The notes below the pieces were generated by a model. That model had not been told where the DNA came from. It ran no database searches and saw only the letters and a program-made list of their open reading frames with translations. This document shows positions 35,353 through 44,973 of a stretch of 64,000 nucleotides of DNA, piece after piece; within the stretch, counting starts at the first letter, position 1, and each line of letters starts with the position of its first letter. The translations under genes and the position numbers were made by a program. The stretch lies in NCBI RefSeq assembly GCF_000158095.2, contig NZ_CM011002.1, positions 4,258,703-4,322,702 of the forward strand. The letters run 5' to 3'. Source of the DNA: Roseibium alexandrii DFL-11 (GTDB lineage Bacteria > Pseudomonadota > Alphaproteobacteria > Rhizobiales > Stappiaceae).

Positions 35353-35574
35353 TTTTTGGGAATCGGATTCGGTGATCGCTAACTGCAGCCCAACGCCGAA
35401 CGGTTTTGAGGGTAATTTCAAGTTACCCGAATTTATATCGACCCTTCTGAGTTCTTTCTGGTGCTGCCTTAGAGAAATATGCTGAGGTTGTATCAAATCT
35501 CATTTCAGCAACTTCTGATTTAATAATGTATTAACCGTACTCACCAACTTTAGCGTGTAGTTAAGGAGGGTTCC

Positions 35575-37737
35575 ATGTGGGATCGTTTGTCTATTCGTTT
35601 TAAGATTCCAGCTGCAATACTGGGTTTTGCACTGGCCGTTGGCGCGGGCATTGGCCTCAGCAGTTATTTTTCTGCATCCAGCGAAATTCAAAAGCTGACA
35701 AAGGATCGGTTGAAAGCGATTGCAACCAATCGGGTCAGCGAGCTGACAGATTATTTGCACACCATAGAAGCAGATCTAAAGCTCGTCAGCACGCTTCCCT
35801 TTGCACACGATGCCTTGGCAGCCTTTGATAACGCCTGGCAACAGATTGACGGCGATCATACGGAGATTCTCAAGGCTGCCTACATTCGCGACAATCCGCA
35901 CCCGCTAGGAGAAAAACATCTCCTTGATACAGGCGGTGGCGATACCGCCTATGATGCCGCTCACGCGGAGTTTCATCCCTGGTTTCGGGAGTTTTTGCTC
36001 GAGCGCGGTTACTATGATGTTTTCTTGTTCAACCCGAATGGCGATCTAATTTATACGGTCTTCAAGGAAGAAGATTACGCGACCAATTTCAAGGCGGAGG
36101 GTCCGTGGTCTGATACTGATCTCGGGCGAGCGTTCCGTGCGGCAAATGGCGGTCCGGTGGATGCAATCCATTTCTATGATTTTGCGCCCTACGGACCGAG
36201 CCATGGTGCACCGGCCAGTTTCATCTCCATGCCCATGATCAAAGATGGCGAGAGAGCCGGTGTTCTCGTCTTCCAAATGCCGATCGACCGGATTAACCAA
36301 TTGATGAACCGGTCTGCGGGACTGGGGGACAGCGGCGAAACGCTGATTGTCGGGTCGAACGGGTTTCTGCGGAACAATTCCAGGTTCACGGATGAGAACG
36401 ACATACTTGAAACCCAATTCCAAACCGAAACTTCCGATGCTGCCTTGAATGGCCAGACGAAAGTCATGATCGGTCCAGCGCACCGGGATGGGCGTTTTAT
36501 TCAGGTCGGCAAGTCCTTTGAGTACCAAGGTGTGACATGGGCGGTTTTGGCAATGCAGTCCGAAGCCGAAGCAATGAGGCCTTTGACCGATCTCAAGTTC
36601 TGGATGGGGATTGCGGGTGTTGTCTTGTTCGCCTTTGCCGGAGTGGGTGGATATCTGCTGGCATTGACCTTCACGCGCCCGCTTGGACAATTGATCCGCA
36701 ATATCCGGGACCTGATCGATGGACATCTCGACACGCTGGTTGAGGATGACGACCGCGCTGACGAGCTCGGGGATATGAAACGGGCGATGAAGGTGTTTCG
36801 TGACAATGCCCTTGAGGTCAAGCGAGGCGAGGCTGCGGCGCAGGAACGCCGCGCGCAGGAAGACGTGCGTAGATCCGAGATGGACAGGCTGGTCAACCGT
36901 TTCAAAACTCAGATCTCTGACATCCAGTCGCAGCTGTCGGCGCAAACGGACGTGATGAGTGCGACGTCGGAAAAACTGGTGGGGATCGCGGAGGCATCTT
37001 CAGACTCCGCTGACGGAGCGCTCGCAGCGGCACGGCTGTCTGACGATAGCGTTCAGTCGTCGGCTTCCGCTGCAGAGGAACTCAGGATTTCCATTCAGGA
37101 GATCAATCAACACACAACCCGCGCATTGAGCATCACCCGTGGAGCAGCCGAGACGGCAAAATCGACGGATACCGATGTCAAGGAGCTCGCCGGAACTGCG
37201 GAAAAGATCGGCGATGTTATCAATATGATCCGGGACATTGCCGAGCAAACCAACCTTCTTGCGTTGAACGCAACGATAGAAGCGGCCCGTGCCGGTGAGG
37301 CCGGGAAAGGCTTTGCCGTCGTGGCTGCCGAGGTGAAAGAATTGTCGACGCAAACCGCCAAGGCAACCGACGAGATTTCATCGCAAGTTGCAGCCGTTCA
37401 ATCGTCCACCAACCGTGCTGTAGAGGCAATCCAGTCCATCGGCAAACACATGGATACGGTTGAAGAGGTGACCGCGGGAATTGCCTCCGCGGTAGAGGAG
37501 CAAGGCGCTGCAACAGGTGAAATCAGCGAGGCCATGGCGCGCGCGGCCCAAAGCAGCCGCAGCGCAACTGAAAACGTCAATGTCCTGCAAAATGCCATCA
37601 CGGAAACGCGCGGCAGTTCCAATGAAGTCGAAGAGCTCAGCCGACTCTTGGCGGATGTGAGCAGTTCCCTGAGCAAGGCGGTCGACGACTTTTTAAACAG
37701 CGACATCTGGGAAAACGATCAGGACAAGGCTGCCTGA
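35575..37737 (+). CDS. Methyl-accepting chemotaxis protein
   Basis: 720 aa. N-terminal membrane helix (about 10-32), large periplasmic Cache-like sensor (35-340, with [29 protein letters not shown]), second helix (about 343-367), HAMP (about 368-425), then the signalling helix hairpin (about 470-705). Its conserved tip includes [20 protein letters not shown] and [14 protein letters not shown]. No C-terminal CheR-docking pentapeptide is seen. Ligand unknown. ATG 35575 has TAAGGAGGGT just upstream. The preceding 220 bp are AT-rich with no gene. Confidence 0.95.
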   Translation: MWDRLSIRFKIPAAILGFALAVGAGIGLSSYFSASSEIQKLTKDRLKAIATNRVSELTDYLHTIEADLKLVSTLPFAHDALAAFDNAWQQIDGDHTEILKAAYIRDNPHPLGEKHLLDTGGGDTAYDAAHAEFHPWFREFLLERGYYDVFLFNPNGDLIYTVFKEEDYATNFKAEGPWSDTDLGRAFRAANGGPVDAIHFYDFAPYGPSHGAPASFISMPMIKDGERAGVLVFQMPIDRINQLMNRSAGLGDSGETLIVGSNGFLRNNSRFTDENDILETQFQTETSDAALNGQTKVMIGPAHRDGRFIQVGKSFEYQGVTWAVLAMQSEAEAMRPLTDLKFWMGIAGVVLFAFAGVGGYLLALTFTRPLGQLIRNIRDLIDGHLDTLVEDDDRADELGDMKRAMKVFRDNALEVKRGEAAAQERRAQEDVRRSEMDRLVNRFKTQISDIQSQLSAQTDVMSATSEKLVGIAEASSDSADGALAAARLSDDSVQSSASAAEELRISIQEINQHTTRALSITRGAAETAKSTDTDVKELAGTAEKIGDVINMIRDIAEQTNLLALNATIEAARAGEAGKGFAVVAAEVKELSTQTAKATDEISSQVAAVQSSTNRAVEAIQSIGKHMDTVEEVTAGIASAVEEQGAATGEISEAMARAAQSSRSATENVNVLQNAITETRGSSNEVEELSRLLADVSSSLSKAVDDFLNSDIWENDQDKAA

Positions 37738-37859
37738 TCTAGGCAGACCGCAGCAGGTTAGGGGGTGGGAACTCCGTTGGATGCTTGCAAATGCGGCGTT
37801 GGAAACGACTGTTGCCCGTGATAGCGGTGCGAACTTAGTTTCCGCAGAATGGCTTATTC

Positions 37860-38249
37860 ATGAAACAGTTTATCAGCGTCGTATCACTTCTCGTACCGGA
37901 CTATGACGAAGGGTTGGAATTCTACGTCAACGTGCTCGGATGTCAGCTGATTGAAGACACGGAGCTGGAGCCTGGCAAGCGCTGGATTCTCGTCGCTCCT
38001 CCTGGTAGCGTGGAAACGCGGCTTCTCCTCGCCAAGGCAGATGGGCCAGAGCAGCAGGCGGCCATCGGCAACCAGGCCGGCGGGCGGGTTTTCTTGTTTT
38101 TAACAACCGATGACTTCGATCGGGACTACGCCGCTATGTCGGAGAGGGGTGTCCAGTTTCTGGAGGCGCCGCGGCGCGAACCTTATGGCACAGTGGCCGT
38201 GTTTCAGGATCCGTTTGGAAACAAATGGGATCTGATCCAGCCCGCGTGA
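37860..38249 (+). CDS. VOC-superfamily (glyoxalase/bleomycin-resistance-like) protein
   Basis: 129 aa single vicinal-oxygen-chelate module: SVVSLLVPDYDEGLEFYVNVLGCQL at the start, RVFLFLTTDDFDRDYAAMSERGVQF, and the closing FQDPFGNKWDLIQ. A His/Glu metal ligand is less clear at the N-terminus, so catalytic metal binding is not certain. Convergent with the MarR gene, 11 bp apart. Confidence 0.85.
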   Translation: MKQFISVVSLLVPDYDEGLEFYVNVLGCQLIEDTELEPGKRWILVAPPGSVETRLLLAKADGPEQQAAIGNQAGGRVFLFLTTDDFDRDYAAMSERGVQFLEAPRREPYGTVAVFQDPFGNKWDLIQPA

Positions 38250-38260
38250 GGCCAGGGTCC

Positions 38261-38692
38261 TCAGCGGGACTGCATTGAGGCAATTGCCCGGCGCATAAAC
38301 TCCAGAAACTGCGCGGTTTCCTCTTCCGTGAAATCGTCCAGCGCAACGGCGTTTTGAGCCATGGCGGCACCTATGGCATCGTCCTTGAGTGCACGCGCCT
38401 TAGGTGTGAGATGGATGCGCTGAACGCGGCCGTCTTCGTCACACGGTTTGCGTATCACGAGGCCGTCGCGCTCCATACGCGACAAGGTGTTTGCAAGAGT
38501 TGCCTGCTCAATGTCCAGCGCGGCTACCAGGTCTTTTTGCGTCTGGCCTTCCTTCTGCCACAGCGCGACAAGTGCCGGAAATTGCCCTGTTGCTAGCCCG
38601 AGGGGCTTGATCCGCCGTTGAAGGCCGGCCGCAAACAGGCGCGCCATATGATTTGCCAGATAGCCGGCTGAGGAATTTTTTTCGAATGTCAT
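38261..38692 (-). CDS. MarR-family transcriptional regulator
   Basis: About 143 aa winged helix: GLATGQFPALVALWQKEGQTQKDLVAALDIEQATLANTLSRMERDGLVIRK includes the HTH (quoted in parts), and DEDGRVQRIHLTPKA is the wing. Divergent from the exported ABM/cytochrome b561 genes. The 68-bp gap holds two matching palindromes, a likely autoregulatory operator. ATG 38692 has AAGG close upstream; ATG 38701 is the alternative. Confidence 0.88.
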   Translation of the reverse strand: MTFEKNSSAGYLANHMARLFAAGLQRRIKPLGLATGQFPALVALWQKEGQTQKDLVAALDIEQATLANTLSRMERDGLVIRKPCDEDGRVQRIHLTPKARALKDDAIGAAMAQNAVALDDFTEEETAQFLEFMRRAIASMQSR

Positions 38693-38710
38693 GCCTTGCA
38701 TATACGATAC

Positions 38711-38744
38711 ATAGCATACTATATAAACAAATATAGCTTGCTAT
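38711..38744. promoter_or_regulatory. Twin palindromic MarR operator candidate
   Basis: ATAGCATACTAT (38711-38722) and ATAGCTTGCTAT (38733-38744) are each near-palindromic and start 22 bp apart, two helical turns. Together they form a larger inverted repeat (12 of 14 bases match in the arms ATAGCATACTATAT / ATATAGCTTGCTAT). They sit between the divergent MarR and ABM starts. Binding is inferred. Confidence 0.6.
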
Positions 38745-38760
38745 TTAATGGAGATCGCAA

Positions 38761-39156
38761 ATGCTCAGTAAACGGACCAGCCGAACTCTCGCCATCGCTG
38801 CAACTGCCCTGTCAGTTTCCACTCAAGCGCCCGCACAGGAGTTGGCGCCCAAAGAACCGGTTACACTTATCAATGCGTTTGAAGTGCCTGCGGACCAGGT
38901 TGAAACAACGATTGAAGGATGGAGATCTGCGCGCGCGTTTCTGGAGACCCAGCCGGGCTACATCGAAACCCAGCTTCACAGATCAATCATGCCGAAAGCG
39001 AGGTTCCGGCTTGTGAACGTTGCAAGATGGGAAAGTGCCGATGACTACGCTGCGGCTATCCAAAAATACCGGGAAAGCGCTGCTGTGGGGGCGCTCAAGG
39101 GAATTGTGTTTCATGCAGCTCTCTATGTGCCGATCGAACAGGAGGATGGGTCGTGA
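38761..39156 (+). CDS. Exported ABM (antibiotic biosynthesis monooxygenase)-like protein
   Basis: 131 aa with a signal peptide ending near TQAPAQ-E (residue 26). The mature part is a single ABM dimeric alpha-beta barrel: VTLINAFEVPADQVETTIEGWRSARAFLETQPGYIETQLHRS and RFRLVNVARWESADDYAAAIQ (landmarks only). Most ABM proteins are cytoplasmic; export is unusual. Stop overlaps the start of cytochrome b561. ATG 38761 has GGAG eight bases upstream. Confidence 0.78.
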   Translation: MLSKRTSRTLAIAATALSVSTQAPAQELAPKEPVTLINAFEVPADQVETTIEGWRSARAFLETQPGYIETQLHRSIMPKARFRLVNVARWESADDYAAAIQKYRESAAVGALKGIVFHAALYVPIEQEDGS

Positions 39157-39674
39157 TGGTTCGAGCCGATTCAAAAAACCGAACTCTTCACTGGTTGATT
39201 GCTGTGTTCGTGGCGTTGGCACTTGCGACGGGCTATGGGGCGCAGCAGATACAATCCTTTAGCGGGGAGTTCCTAAGGGTCCATCTCGCGGCTGGTTTGC
39301 TGGCCGGATTGTTGTCCCTGGTCCGTTTAGCCGTCTGGCTGGTCGCGGGAGAACAGGCTTCGACATTAGCGCGCCAATCAAAAGGGATAAATTGGGCCGC
39401 AAAGACGGTTCACGGCTTTCTACGCGTTCTGCCCGTAGTTCTTCTTGTGAGCGGGGTGGGCATGTTGGGTTTGACAGGCGCTGCGCCCGAGATTCTCAGC
39501 GGCAACATTCCCGACCCTGAACTTCTAGCCCAAACCCCGCCGCAGTCTTTGCATCATCGAGCTGCTTTCGCTCTTTTGATCTTGATGACGGGTCATATCG
39601 CTGCAGCCATTTGGCATAGGCTGGCCGAAAGAGGCTGGAAACTGGAAAAAGAGCCTGAAAGCACAACCTCATGA
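39156..39674 (+). CDS. Cytochrome b561-family protein
   Basis: About 172 aa with four membrane helices. Candidate heme-ligand histidines lie in RTLHWLIAVF, FLRVHLAAGLL, KTVHGFLRVL and LMTGHIAAAIWHRL, the classic b561 spacing. Moves electrons across or within the inner membrane, usually from quinol. ATG 39156 overlaps the ABM stop (TGATG) with AGGAGG ten bases upstream, indicating coupled translation. A terminator follows. Confidence 0.88.
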   Translation: MVRADSKNRTLHWLIAVFVALALATGYGAQQIQSFSGEFLRVHLAAGLLAGLLSLVRLAVWLVAGEQASTLARQSKGINWAAKTVHGFLRVLPVVLLVSGVGMLGLTGAAPEILSGNIPDPELLAQTPPQSLHHRAAFALLILMTGHIAAAIWHRLAERGWKLEKEPESTTS

Positions 39675-39678
39675 AGAC

Positions 39679-39704
39679 AAGGCTGCCGAGAAGGGCAGCC
39701 TTTT
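39679..39704 (+). terminator. Rho-independent terminator of the ABM-b561 operon
   Basis: AAGGCTGCC (39679-39687) pairs perfectly with GGCAGCCTT (39694-39702) around a 6-base loop; the Ts run TTTT at 39701-39704. Confidence 0.75.
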
Positions 39705-39735
39705 CATGCTGATGTGTTTTGCATTGCCCGGCGTC

Positions 39736-40743
39736 TCAGAAAAAATCAGTTTCTGATTTCAGCGGCCGGGCCATGAGCGTGTTCAATGCCTCGTCGATCG
39801 TCATGTCTTCGCTGACCATCCGGGCGACGGTGTCACAAATGGGCACCTCAATCTCGTGCTTTTGAGCCAGTTTGACAGCGACTTGCGCCGAATATGCCCC
39901 TTCAGCCAGCTTGCCGCCGGCGGCGATCAGCTCCGAGGCCATAAAGCCTTCACCGAGCCGCATTCCGAATGAGAAATTGCGCGACTGGGTAGAGGAGCAG
40001 GTCAGTACAAGGTCACCCAGACCGGACAGGCCTGTCAGTGTCTCACCCTGTGCCCCCATCGCGCTTCCAAGCCTGTTCAGTTCCGCAAATCCGCGTGCCG
40101 TCAATGCTGCTTGCGCGCTGGCGCCAAGTTTTCTTCCGGCCACTGCGCCACAAGCGATGGCAAGGACGTTCTTGAGCGCACCACCAATTTGTGTTCCGAG
40201 GACATCGATTGAGGCATAGGGCCGGAAGCAGGGCGATTGCAGCGCTTCGCAAAGGCTCAGTGCGGTTTTTGCCGTGTGTGCGGCAACGGTAACTGCTGTC
40301 GGGAGGCCCTTTGCGACGTCATCAGCAAAACTGGGCCCGGACAATACTCCGGGTTCTATGCCGGGTAGCTCTTCCTTCATCACCTGCGACAAAAGCTTGC
40401 CGGTGGTCTGCTCGATGCCCTTTGCGCATAAAACAACAGGCCCGCGCACGTTGCCGGTCTCTTTGAGAGCACTGAGAATGGCCCGGGTGGATTGTGCCGG
40501 TGTCACAAGCAGAATCGCATCTGCATCGGCGACTTCTTTCAAAGACGAGGTTGCATTCAGGTCTTCATCGAACGTGATCCCCGGCAGATACTTTGTGTTC
40601 TGCTGCTTGGTCCTGACTTCAGAGACTGTTGCAGGATCCCGCGCCCAGAGGCGCACAGTGGTTCCGGCCCGAGCCGCAGTTAATGCCAGCGCGGTGCCCC
40701 AGGCGCCGCCGCCGATGACACCGATCGACTTAACGGCTCCCAT
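39736..40743 (-). CDS. gpsA: Glycerol-3-phosphate dehydrogenase [NAD(P)+]
   Basis: About 335 aa. Reduces dihydroxyacetone phosphate to sn-glycerol-3-phosphate for phospholipid synthesis. IGVIGGGAWGTALALTAARAG is the nucleotide site, VVLCAKGIEQTTGKLL, LSGPSFADDVAKGLPTAVTVA, the catalytic-lysine region GGALKNVLAIACG, and LGDLVLTCSS-RN follow. ATG 40743 is the family start; its first 14 bases overlap the Nudix stop, so the two genes form an operon. Confidence 0.95.
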   Translation of the reverse strand: MGAVKSIGVIGGGAWGTALALTAARAGTTVRLWARDPATVSEVRTKQQNTKYLPGITFDEDLNATSSLKEVADADAILLVTPAQSTRAILSALKETGNVRGPVVLCAKGIEQTTGKLLSQVMKEELPGIEPGVLSGPSFADDVAKGLPTAVTVAAHTAKTALSLCEALQSPCFRPYASIDVLGTQIGGALKNVLAIACGAVAGRKLGASAQAALTARGFAELNRLGSAMGAQGETLTGLSGLGDLVLTCSSTQSRNFSFGMRLGEGFMASELIAAGGKLAEGAYSAQVAVKLAQKHEIEVPICDTVARMVSEDMTIDEALNTLMARPLKSETDFF

Positions 40744-41206
40744 TGATCTGCCCTTCCATGCGCGACCGTAGTGCTTCAAGCTGCGCTCCAAACCCTTCAA
40801 AAAAACGGGTCTCGGGCGGCGCTTCTTCTGAGAACAAATCAATCCAGAACAGGCGGAACCGGATCGGTGCTCCACCCGCGCTTGGCGTCATTTCAAAATG
40901 TTCCCATTCGTCAGCGGGTTTTTCCGGAATGGTGCCGTGAAAATGCCGCCTGCGATGAAGGCCATCGAGAATTCCGGGCACATTGTCGATGAAGTGATCC
41001 TGGTCGGCGAACGATTCGAGAGCGATATCCAAGGTTAGTCCAGTCTCCTCGGAAAATTCGCGTATGGCCCCTTGAAGATAACTTTCGCCTGGATCCAGCG
41101 TTCCGCCCGGGACCTGAAGATCCGGCCGCGGATTGTCGGCTTCTTCGAATACCAAGAGCTCCGGTCCGCAGGTCAGATAGACATAGGCTTTGTGAAAGAT
41201 CTTCAT
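40730..41206 (-). CDS. Nudix hydrolase
   Basis: About 158 aa from ATG 41206 (MKIFHKAYVYLTC). The Nudix box is GGTLDPGESYLQGAIREFSEETGL read in parts, with G-x5-E-x7-REx2EE intact. Hydrolyses nucleoside-diphosphate derivatives; the RRRHFHGTIPEKPADEWEHFEM region resembles small family members without known substrate. Overlaps gpsA by 14 bp. A longer frame to 41380 is hydrophobic and not family-like. Confidence 0.88.
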   Translation of the reverse strand: MKIFHKAYVYLTCGPELLVFEEADNPRPDLQVPGGTLDPGESYLQGAIREFSEETGLTLDIALESFADQDHFIDNVPGILDGLHRRRHFHGTIPEKPADEWEHFEMTPSAGGAPIRFRLFWIDLFSEEAPPETRFFEGFGAQLEALRSRMEGQINGSR

Positions 41207-41442
41207 CAGGGGTTCCGCTGCGCGCTGTGGTGCCTGCTTCGTATCAGTCCCGCCCGGACAGAAAAAGACCAAGATGCATATCTGCCTGATTTGATTGCCT
41301 AAGTCGTTACTAGGATGAATTTCAAATTGAAAAATTATCGTAAAACAATAAAAAATGATTGAGTTTAAGATTCGGATCAACTATCAGATCTCCCGCGGCA
41401 GGGGTCTTTCGACCCACTCTATTGCTTACCGGAGCCCCACAG

Positions 41443-41841
41443 ATGAATTTTGGTACTCTTTTCCCGCGCCTTTCCGTGACTGCAGTCTTGGTTGTTAGTC
41501 TGACGGCCTGCGGTCAAACCGGTTCGAATTACCGGCCGATCGTCGACGGGCCGATGGGGTATACCTACGAAAAGGATCTCGGAGACTGTAAAGCACTTGC
41601 CGAACAGCGGCGTTTGTTTAATGACGAAACCAAGATGGCTGCTTTGGCTGGTGCCGCAATCGGTGGGGTGCTGGGAGCTGTAGAAGACGACGATGGAAAA
41701 AATGCTGCCGGGAACGCGGTAGCCGGGGCCTTGGCCGGAGGGGCTATAGGGGCTGGCGGCGGTGCTCTCAACGCGCATGGGGAACGCAAACAGATCGTCA
41801 TGAACTGCATGCGTGGACGTGGGCACCGGGTTGTCGGTTAA
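41443..41841 (+). CDS. Glycine-zipper lipoprotein
   Basis: About 132 aa. Lipoprotein signal with lipobox LTAC (MNFGTLFPRLSVTAVLVVSLTAC read in parts). A glycine-zipper hairpin follows, ALAGAAIGGVLGAVEDDDG and AVAGALAGGAIGAGGG, typical of small outer-membrane-associated proteins. Two further cysteines (DCKALAE, NCMRGRG) may pair. Function unknown. The frame extends to 41359 but ATG 41443 starts the signal peptide. Confidence 0.8.
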   Translation: MNFGTLFPRLSVTAVLVVSLTACGQTGSNYRPIVDGPMGYTYEKDLGDCKALAEQRRLFNDETKMAALAGAAIGGVLGAVEDDDGKNAAGNAVAGALAGGAIGAGGGALNAHGERKQIVMNCMRGRGHRVVG

Positions 41842-41961
41842 CACCAGGGCCGGTTTGACCGGCTTCCACCTCAGCCTGATTTTCGCTGAAGAACGCTTGG
41901 TAAAGATTGATTGTCAACGTGATTCCTAACCGGAGATTAACCAGTCTGACCTATCGCTGGT

Positions 41962-43764
41962 ATGTCGAAAACCGCAGCGGCGTTGGTCATGGAACACATC
42001 GAAATTGCAGTCGCGACCCTTTTTCGGTCCATCGTGGCGATCGGCGTTCCCGGCGAGCGCATTTTTGTCCTCTATGTTTTCAGCACGCTGACGATCGTCT
42101 ATGTCGTTTATCGCTTCCGCAAACCGACCGTTGCGTTTCTCAAATACTGTTTCCCAAAAGACATCTATCTGCACCCGTCTGCAAAGCAGGATTACCTCTA
42201 TTACTTCTGGATGGCATTGCTGAAGGGTGTTCTCGTTGCCGTTCCCTTGGCTTGGCTGGGGACGAGCATCCATGGCATTTGGGTTGAGCCTGCAACGCTG
42301 CAAGCGGGCGAAGCAACGGACCATAGTTTTTGGTCCATTCTTGCTTTTTCCTTTCTGCTCCTGCTGGCCTTCGATTTTGCAGTTTTTTTCACGCACTACC
42401 TGCAGCACAAGGTCCCGATCCTTTGGGAGTTCCACAAGGTTCATCACTCTGCAGAGGTGTTGACGCCGCTTACAGTTTTCCGGATGTCGCCCGTTGATCT
42501 GATCGTAACGGGTGCAGCAGTGGTCATCTGCGAAGCGGGCGCCCGTGCGCTCTGGTTGATGTTTGTCGGGCCCGCGCCTGACATATTCGCAATTCTTGGG
42601 ATCAACGCAGGGATCTTTCTTTTCTACCTGTTCGGCTACAACTTGCGTCATTCGCACATCTGGCTGTCGTATCCCGCCTGGTTGAGCGGTCATTTGGTCA
42701 GCCCGGCCATGCACCAGATCCACCACAGCAGTGAAGTCCGGCATTGGGACAAGAACATGGGGCTGGTGTTCTCCTGGTGGGACTGGCTGTTCGGGACGCT
42801 CTATATTCCGAAAGAAAAAGAGACCTTCAAATTCGGAATTGATGGGCATGAGGCCAATCCTTTTCACGCCTCTCACGAGATGTTGTGGAAGCCGTTTATT
42901 TGGGCGTGGCGGCGGATAAGCAGACGAGTGAAGCAAGTGTTCTCCGTCATAGCAGCGTGCCTCTTATGCCTTCTCGGACCAACGCAAGACAGTGCGGCTG
43001 ACGAGGGCTATAGCCCGCCCTCCCTGCATCTTGAGGACTTAACCTGGACAGAGGTCAGGAAGGCGCTGGATGCTGGATATACTCAAGTGATTGTTCCCTC
43101 CGGCGGAACAGAGCAAAACGGTCCGCACATGGTGCTTGGGAAGCACAATATCGTAGTGCGATACGCCTCTGGCGCGTTGGCATCACTGCTTGGCAAGACG
43201 CTGGTTGCCCCAGTTGTGACCTATGTTCCGGAAGGGGATATCGATCCGCCGACGGGGCACATGCGGTTTCCCGGGACCTTGACGATATCGGAAGAGACCT
43301 TTGAAGACATCTTGGTGAGTACCGCGAAAAGCTTGCTGCAACACGGGTTCACACGGGTTTACTTCATTGGTGACAGCGGCAGCACCCAGCGTGGTCAGAA
43401 GGCTGCGGCCGACCGGATGCGGGGTGGTTGGTGGTCGTCTGCCCCGGCCCAGGTTTTTCAGATCAGCAATTACTATTTTCCTGAAACAAACGGGCAAATC
43501 GCTAAGCTTCAAGAACAAGGGTTCAGCTTAGAGCAGATCGGGACGCATGCCGGCATAAGGGATACATCCGAAGTGATGGCACTGAATGCCGATGGAGTAC
43601 GGAATCTCACCAACGCTGTTCACGGCGTGCTGAAAACGACCGGTGAAACCGGCGTCATCGGAGAACCGTCCCTCGCCAGCGCGGAAATCGGTCACACAAT
43701 GCTTGATTTGAAAGTGAACGCCGCCCTTGCGCAGATCCGCGCCTTACCGGAGCCCGGTCTCTAA
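41962..43764 (+). CDS. Fusion: membrane fatty-acid-hydroxylase/sterol-desaturase domain plus creatininase-family domain
   Basis: 600 aa in one uninterrupted frame. Residues 1-320: integral membrane di-iron hydroxylase with histidine boxes HYLQH (145-149), HKVHH (158-162) and HQIHH (251-255), and an extra HSH at 230-232. Residues 324-346 form a hydrophobic stretch ending in SAADEG that looks like a signal peptide. Residues 355-595: creatininase-like domain (TEVRKALDAGYTQVIVPSGG, GHMRFPGTLTISEETFEDIL). The usual E-x-H-G-x-H...D ligand pattern reads E384-Q-N386-G-P-H389...H395, and the usual NGHGGN region reads IGDSGST. Probably links a membrane hydroxylase to a periplasmic hydrolase; substrate unknown. 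Confidence 0.85.
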   Translation: MSKTAAALVMEHIEIAVATLFRSIVAIGVPGERIFVLYVFSTLTIVYVVYRFRKPTVAFLKYCFPKDIYLHPSAKQDYLYYFWMALLKGVLVAVPLAWLGTSIHGIWVEPATLQAGEATDHSFWSILAFSFLLLLAFDFAVFFTHYLQHKVPILWEFHKVHHSAEVLTPLTVFRMSPVDLIVTGAAVVICEAGARALWLMFVGPAPDIFAILGINAGIFLFYLFGYNLRHSHIWLSYPAWLSGHLVSPAMHQIHHSSEVRHWDKNMGLVFSWWDWLFGTLYIPKEKETFKFGIDGHEANPFHASHEMLWKPFIWAWRRISRRVKQVFSVIAACLLCLLGPTQDSAADEGYSPPSLHLEDLTWTEVRKALDAGYTQVIVPSGGTEQNGPHMVLGKHNIVVRYASGALASLLGKTLVAPVVTYVPEGDIDPPTGHMRFPGTLTISEETFEDILVSTAKSLLQHGFTRVYFIGDSGSTQRGQKAAADRMRGGWWSSAPAQVFQISNYYFPETNGQIAKLQEQGFSLEQIGTHAGIRDTSEVMALNADGVRNLTNAVHGVLKTTGETGVIGEPSLASAEIGHTMLDLKVNAALAQIRALPEPGL

Positions 43765-43770
43765 GGGCTT

Positions 43771-44877
43771 CTAGACTTTCGCGCCTTTTTTTCCGGCCCC
43801 CAGCACACCCGCGTTGGACTGATCGAGGGGCCAGCGCGGACGGGGCGGCAGCTTCATGTCATCGACAGGGCCTTGCAGCAGGCGTTCTATTCCGGCCCAG
43901 GCAATCATCGCAGCATTGTCCGTGCAAAGCGCCATGGGGGGCGCGATGAAACGGGCCTCGGCGTCATTCGCCGCGCTCAGAAGGCTCGCCCGGATTTCCT
44001 GATTGGCGGCAACTCCGCCTGCAACAACAATGGCCGGTGCCGTGTCAGGATATCTTTCCCGGAAAAGATCTAAGGCCGATTTTGTCCGCGCTGCGAGCAC
44101 GTCCGCGACCGCGCGCTGGAAGGCGGCACACAAGTCCGCAACAGTCTGATCATCGACCGGTTCGAGCTTTTTCGCCTGCGTGCGAAGAGCGGTCTTGAGA
44201 CCTGCAAAGGACATATCCAAGCCAGGCCGATCGAGCAGCGGACGTGGCAGTCTGAAACGGGTCACGTCCCCTTTTTTCGCCATCTTCTCAACATGTGGGC
44301 CGCCAGGATAGGGCAGGCCGAGCAGTTTCGCGGTCTTGTCGAACGCTTCACCAATAGCATCGTCAATGGTCGTTCCGAGGCGTTCATAATCGCCAACCCC
44401 GCGTACGAGCAAAAACTGGCTGTGCCCGCCAGAAACAAGAAGTAGCAGAAACGGAAAGTCCAGATCATCGGTCAGGCGCGCGGTGAGCGCATGGCCTTCC
44501 AGATGGTTCACTCCAACAAGAGGCTTGCCGGCGGCCATGGCAATCGCCTTGGCAGTCATGAAGCCCACGATCACACCGCCAATGAGCCCGGGGCCAGCCG
44601 TTGCCGCGACAGCATCAATATCGTCCCAGGAACATTTTGATTTCTGCAACGCCTCGGCGACAATTCTGTCCAGGATCTCGATGTGTGCACGAGCGGCAAT
44701 TTCCGGCACCACGCCGCCGAATTCCGTATGCTCGTCGATCTGCGACCGGATGACATTTGATAGAATGTTTTTGTCGAGCGGTCCGCGCACCACGGCAGCT
44801 GCGGTTTCATCGCAACTTGTCTCGATGCCCAGAACCGTTAATCGGGTGTCTGCTCGATTTTCATTGACGAAGGTCAT
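43771..44877 (-). CDS. tsaD: tRNA N6-threonylcarbamoyladenosine transferase TsaD
   Basis: About 368 aa ASKHA-fold enzyme for t6A37 of ANN-decoding tRNAs. [16 protein letters not shown] at the start, the metal-binding [12 protein letters not shown] (two His), [29 protein letters not shown], and [10 protein letters not shown] at the end. ATG 44877 chosen; upstream in-frame codons to 44979 are not family-like. Divergent from hemC with 96 bp between starts. Confidence 0.95.
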   Translation of the reverse strand: MTFVNENRADTRLTVLGIETSCDETAAAVVRGPLDKNILSNVIRSQIDEHTEFGGVVPEIAARAHIEILDRIVAEALQKSKCSWDDIDAVAATAGPGLIGGVIVGFMTAKAIAMAAGKPLVGVNHLEGHALTARLTDDLDFPFLLLLVSGGHSQFLLVRGVGDYERLGTTIDDAIGEAFDKTAKLLGLPYPGGPHVEKMAKKGDVTRFRLPRPLLDRPGLDMSFAGLKTALRTQAKKLEPVDDQTVADLCAAFQRAVADVLAARTKSALDLFRERYPDTAPAIVVAGGVAANQEIRASLLSAANDAEARFIAPPMALCTDNAAMIAWAGIERLLQGPVDDMKLPPRPRWPLDQSNAGVLGAGKKGAKV

Positions 44878-44973
44878 TGGTCTTGCCGCAGTTATTTGTG
44901 CTAGGTCATATACAAGAACGAACGAACAGACCCGGCGCGTCTTTAGCCGGGCGTAGCATTTGGACGGTAAACC

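Noticed and set aside
36046..36945. 299-codon open frame on the minus strand
   Set aside because: Antisense to the chemoreceptor sensor region; no domain.
41926..42936. 336-codon open frame on the minus strand
   Set aside because: Antisense to the hydroxylase domain with its histidine boxes; no domain or ribosome binding site.
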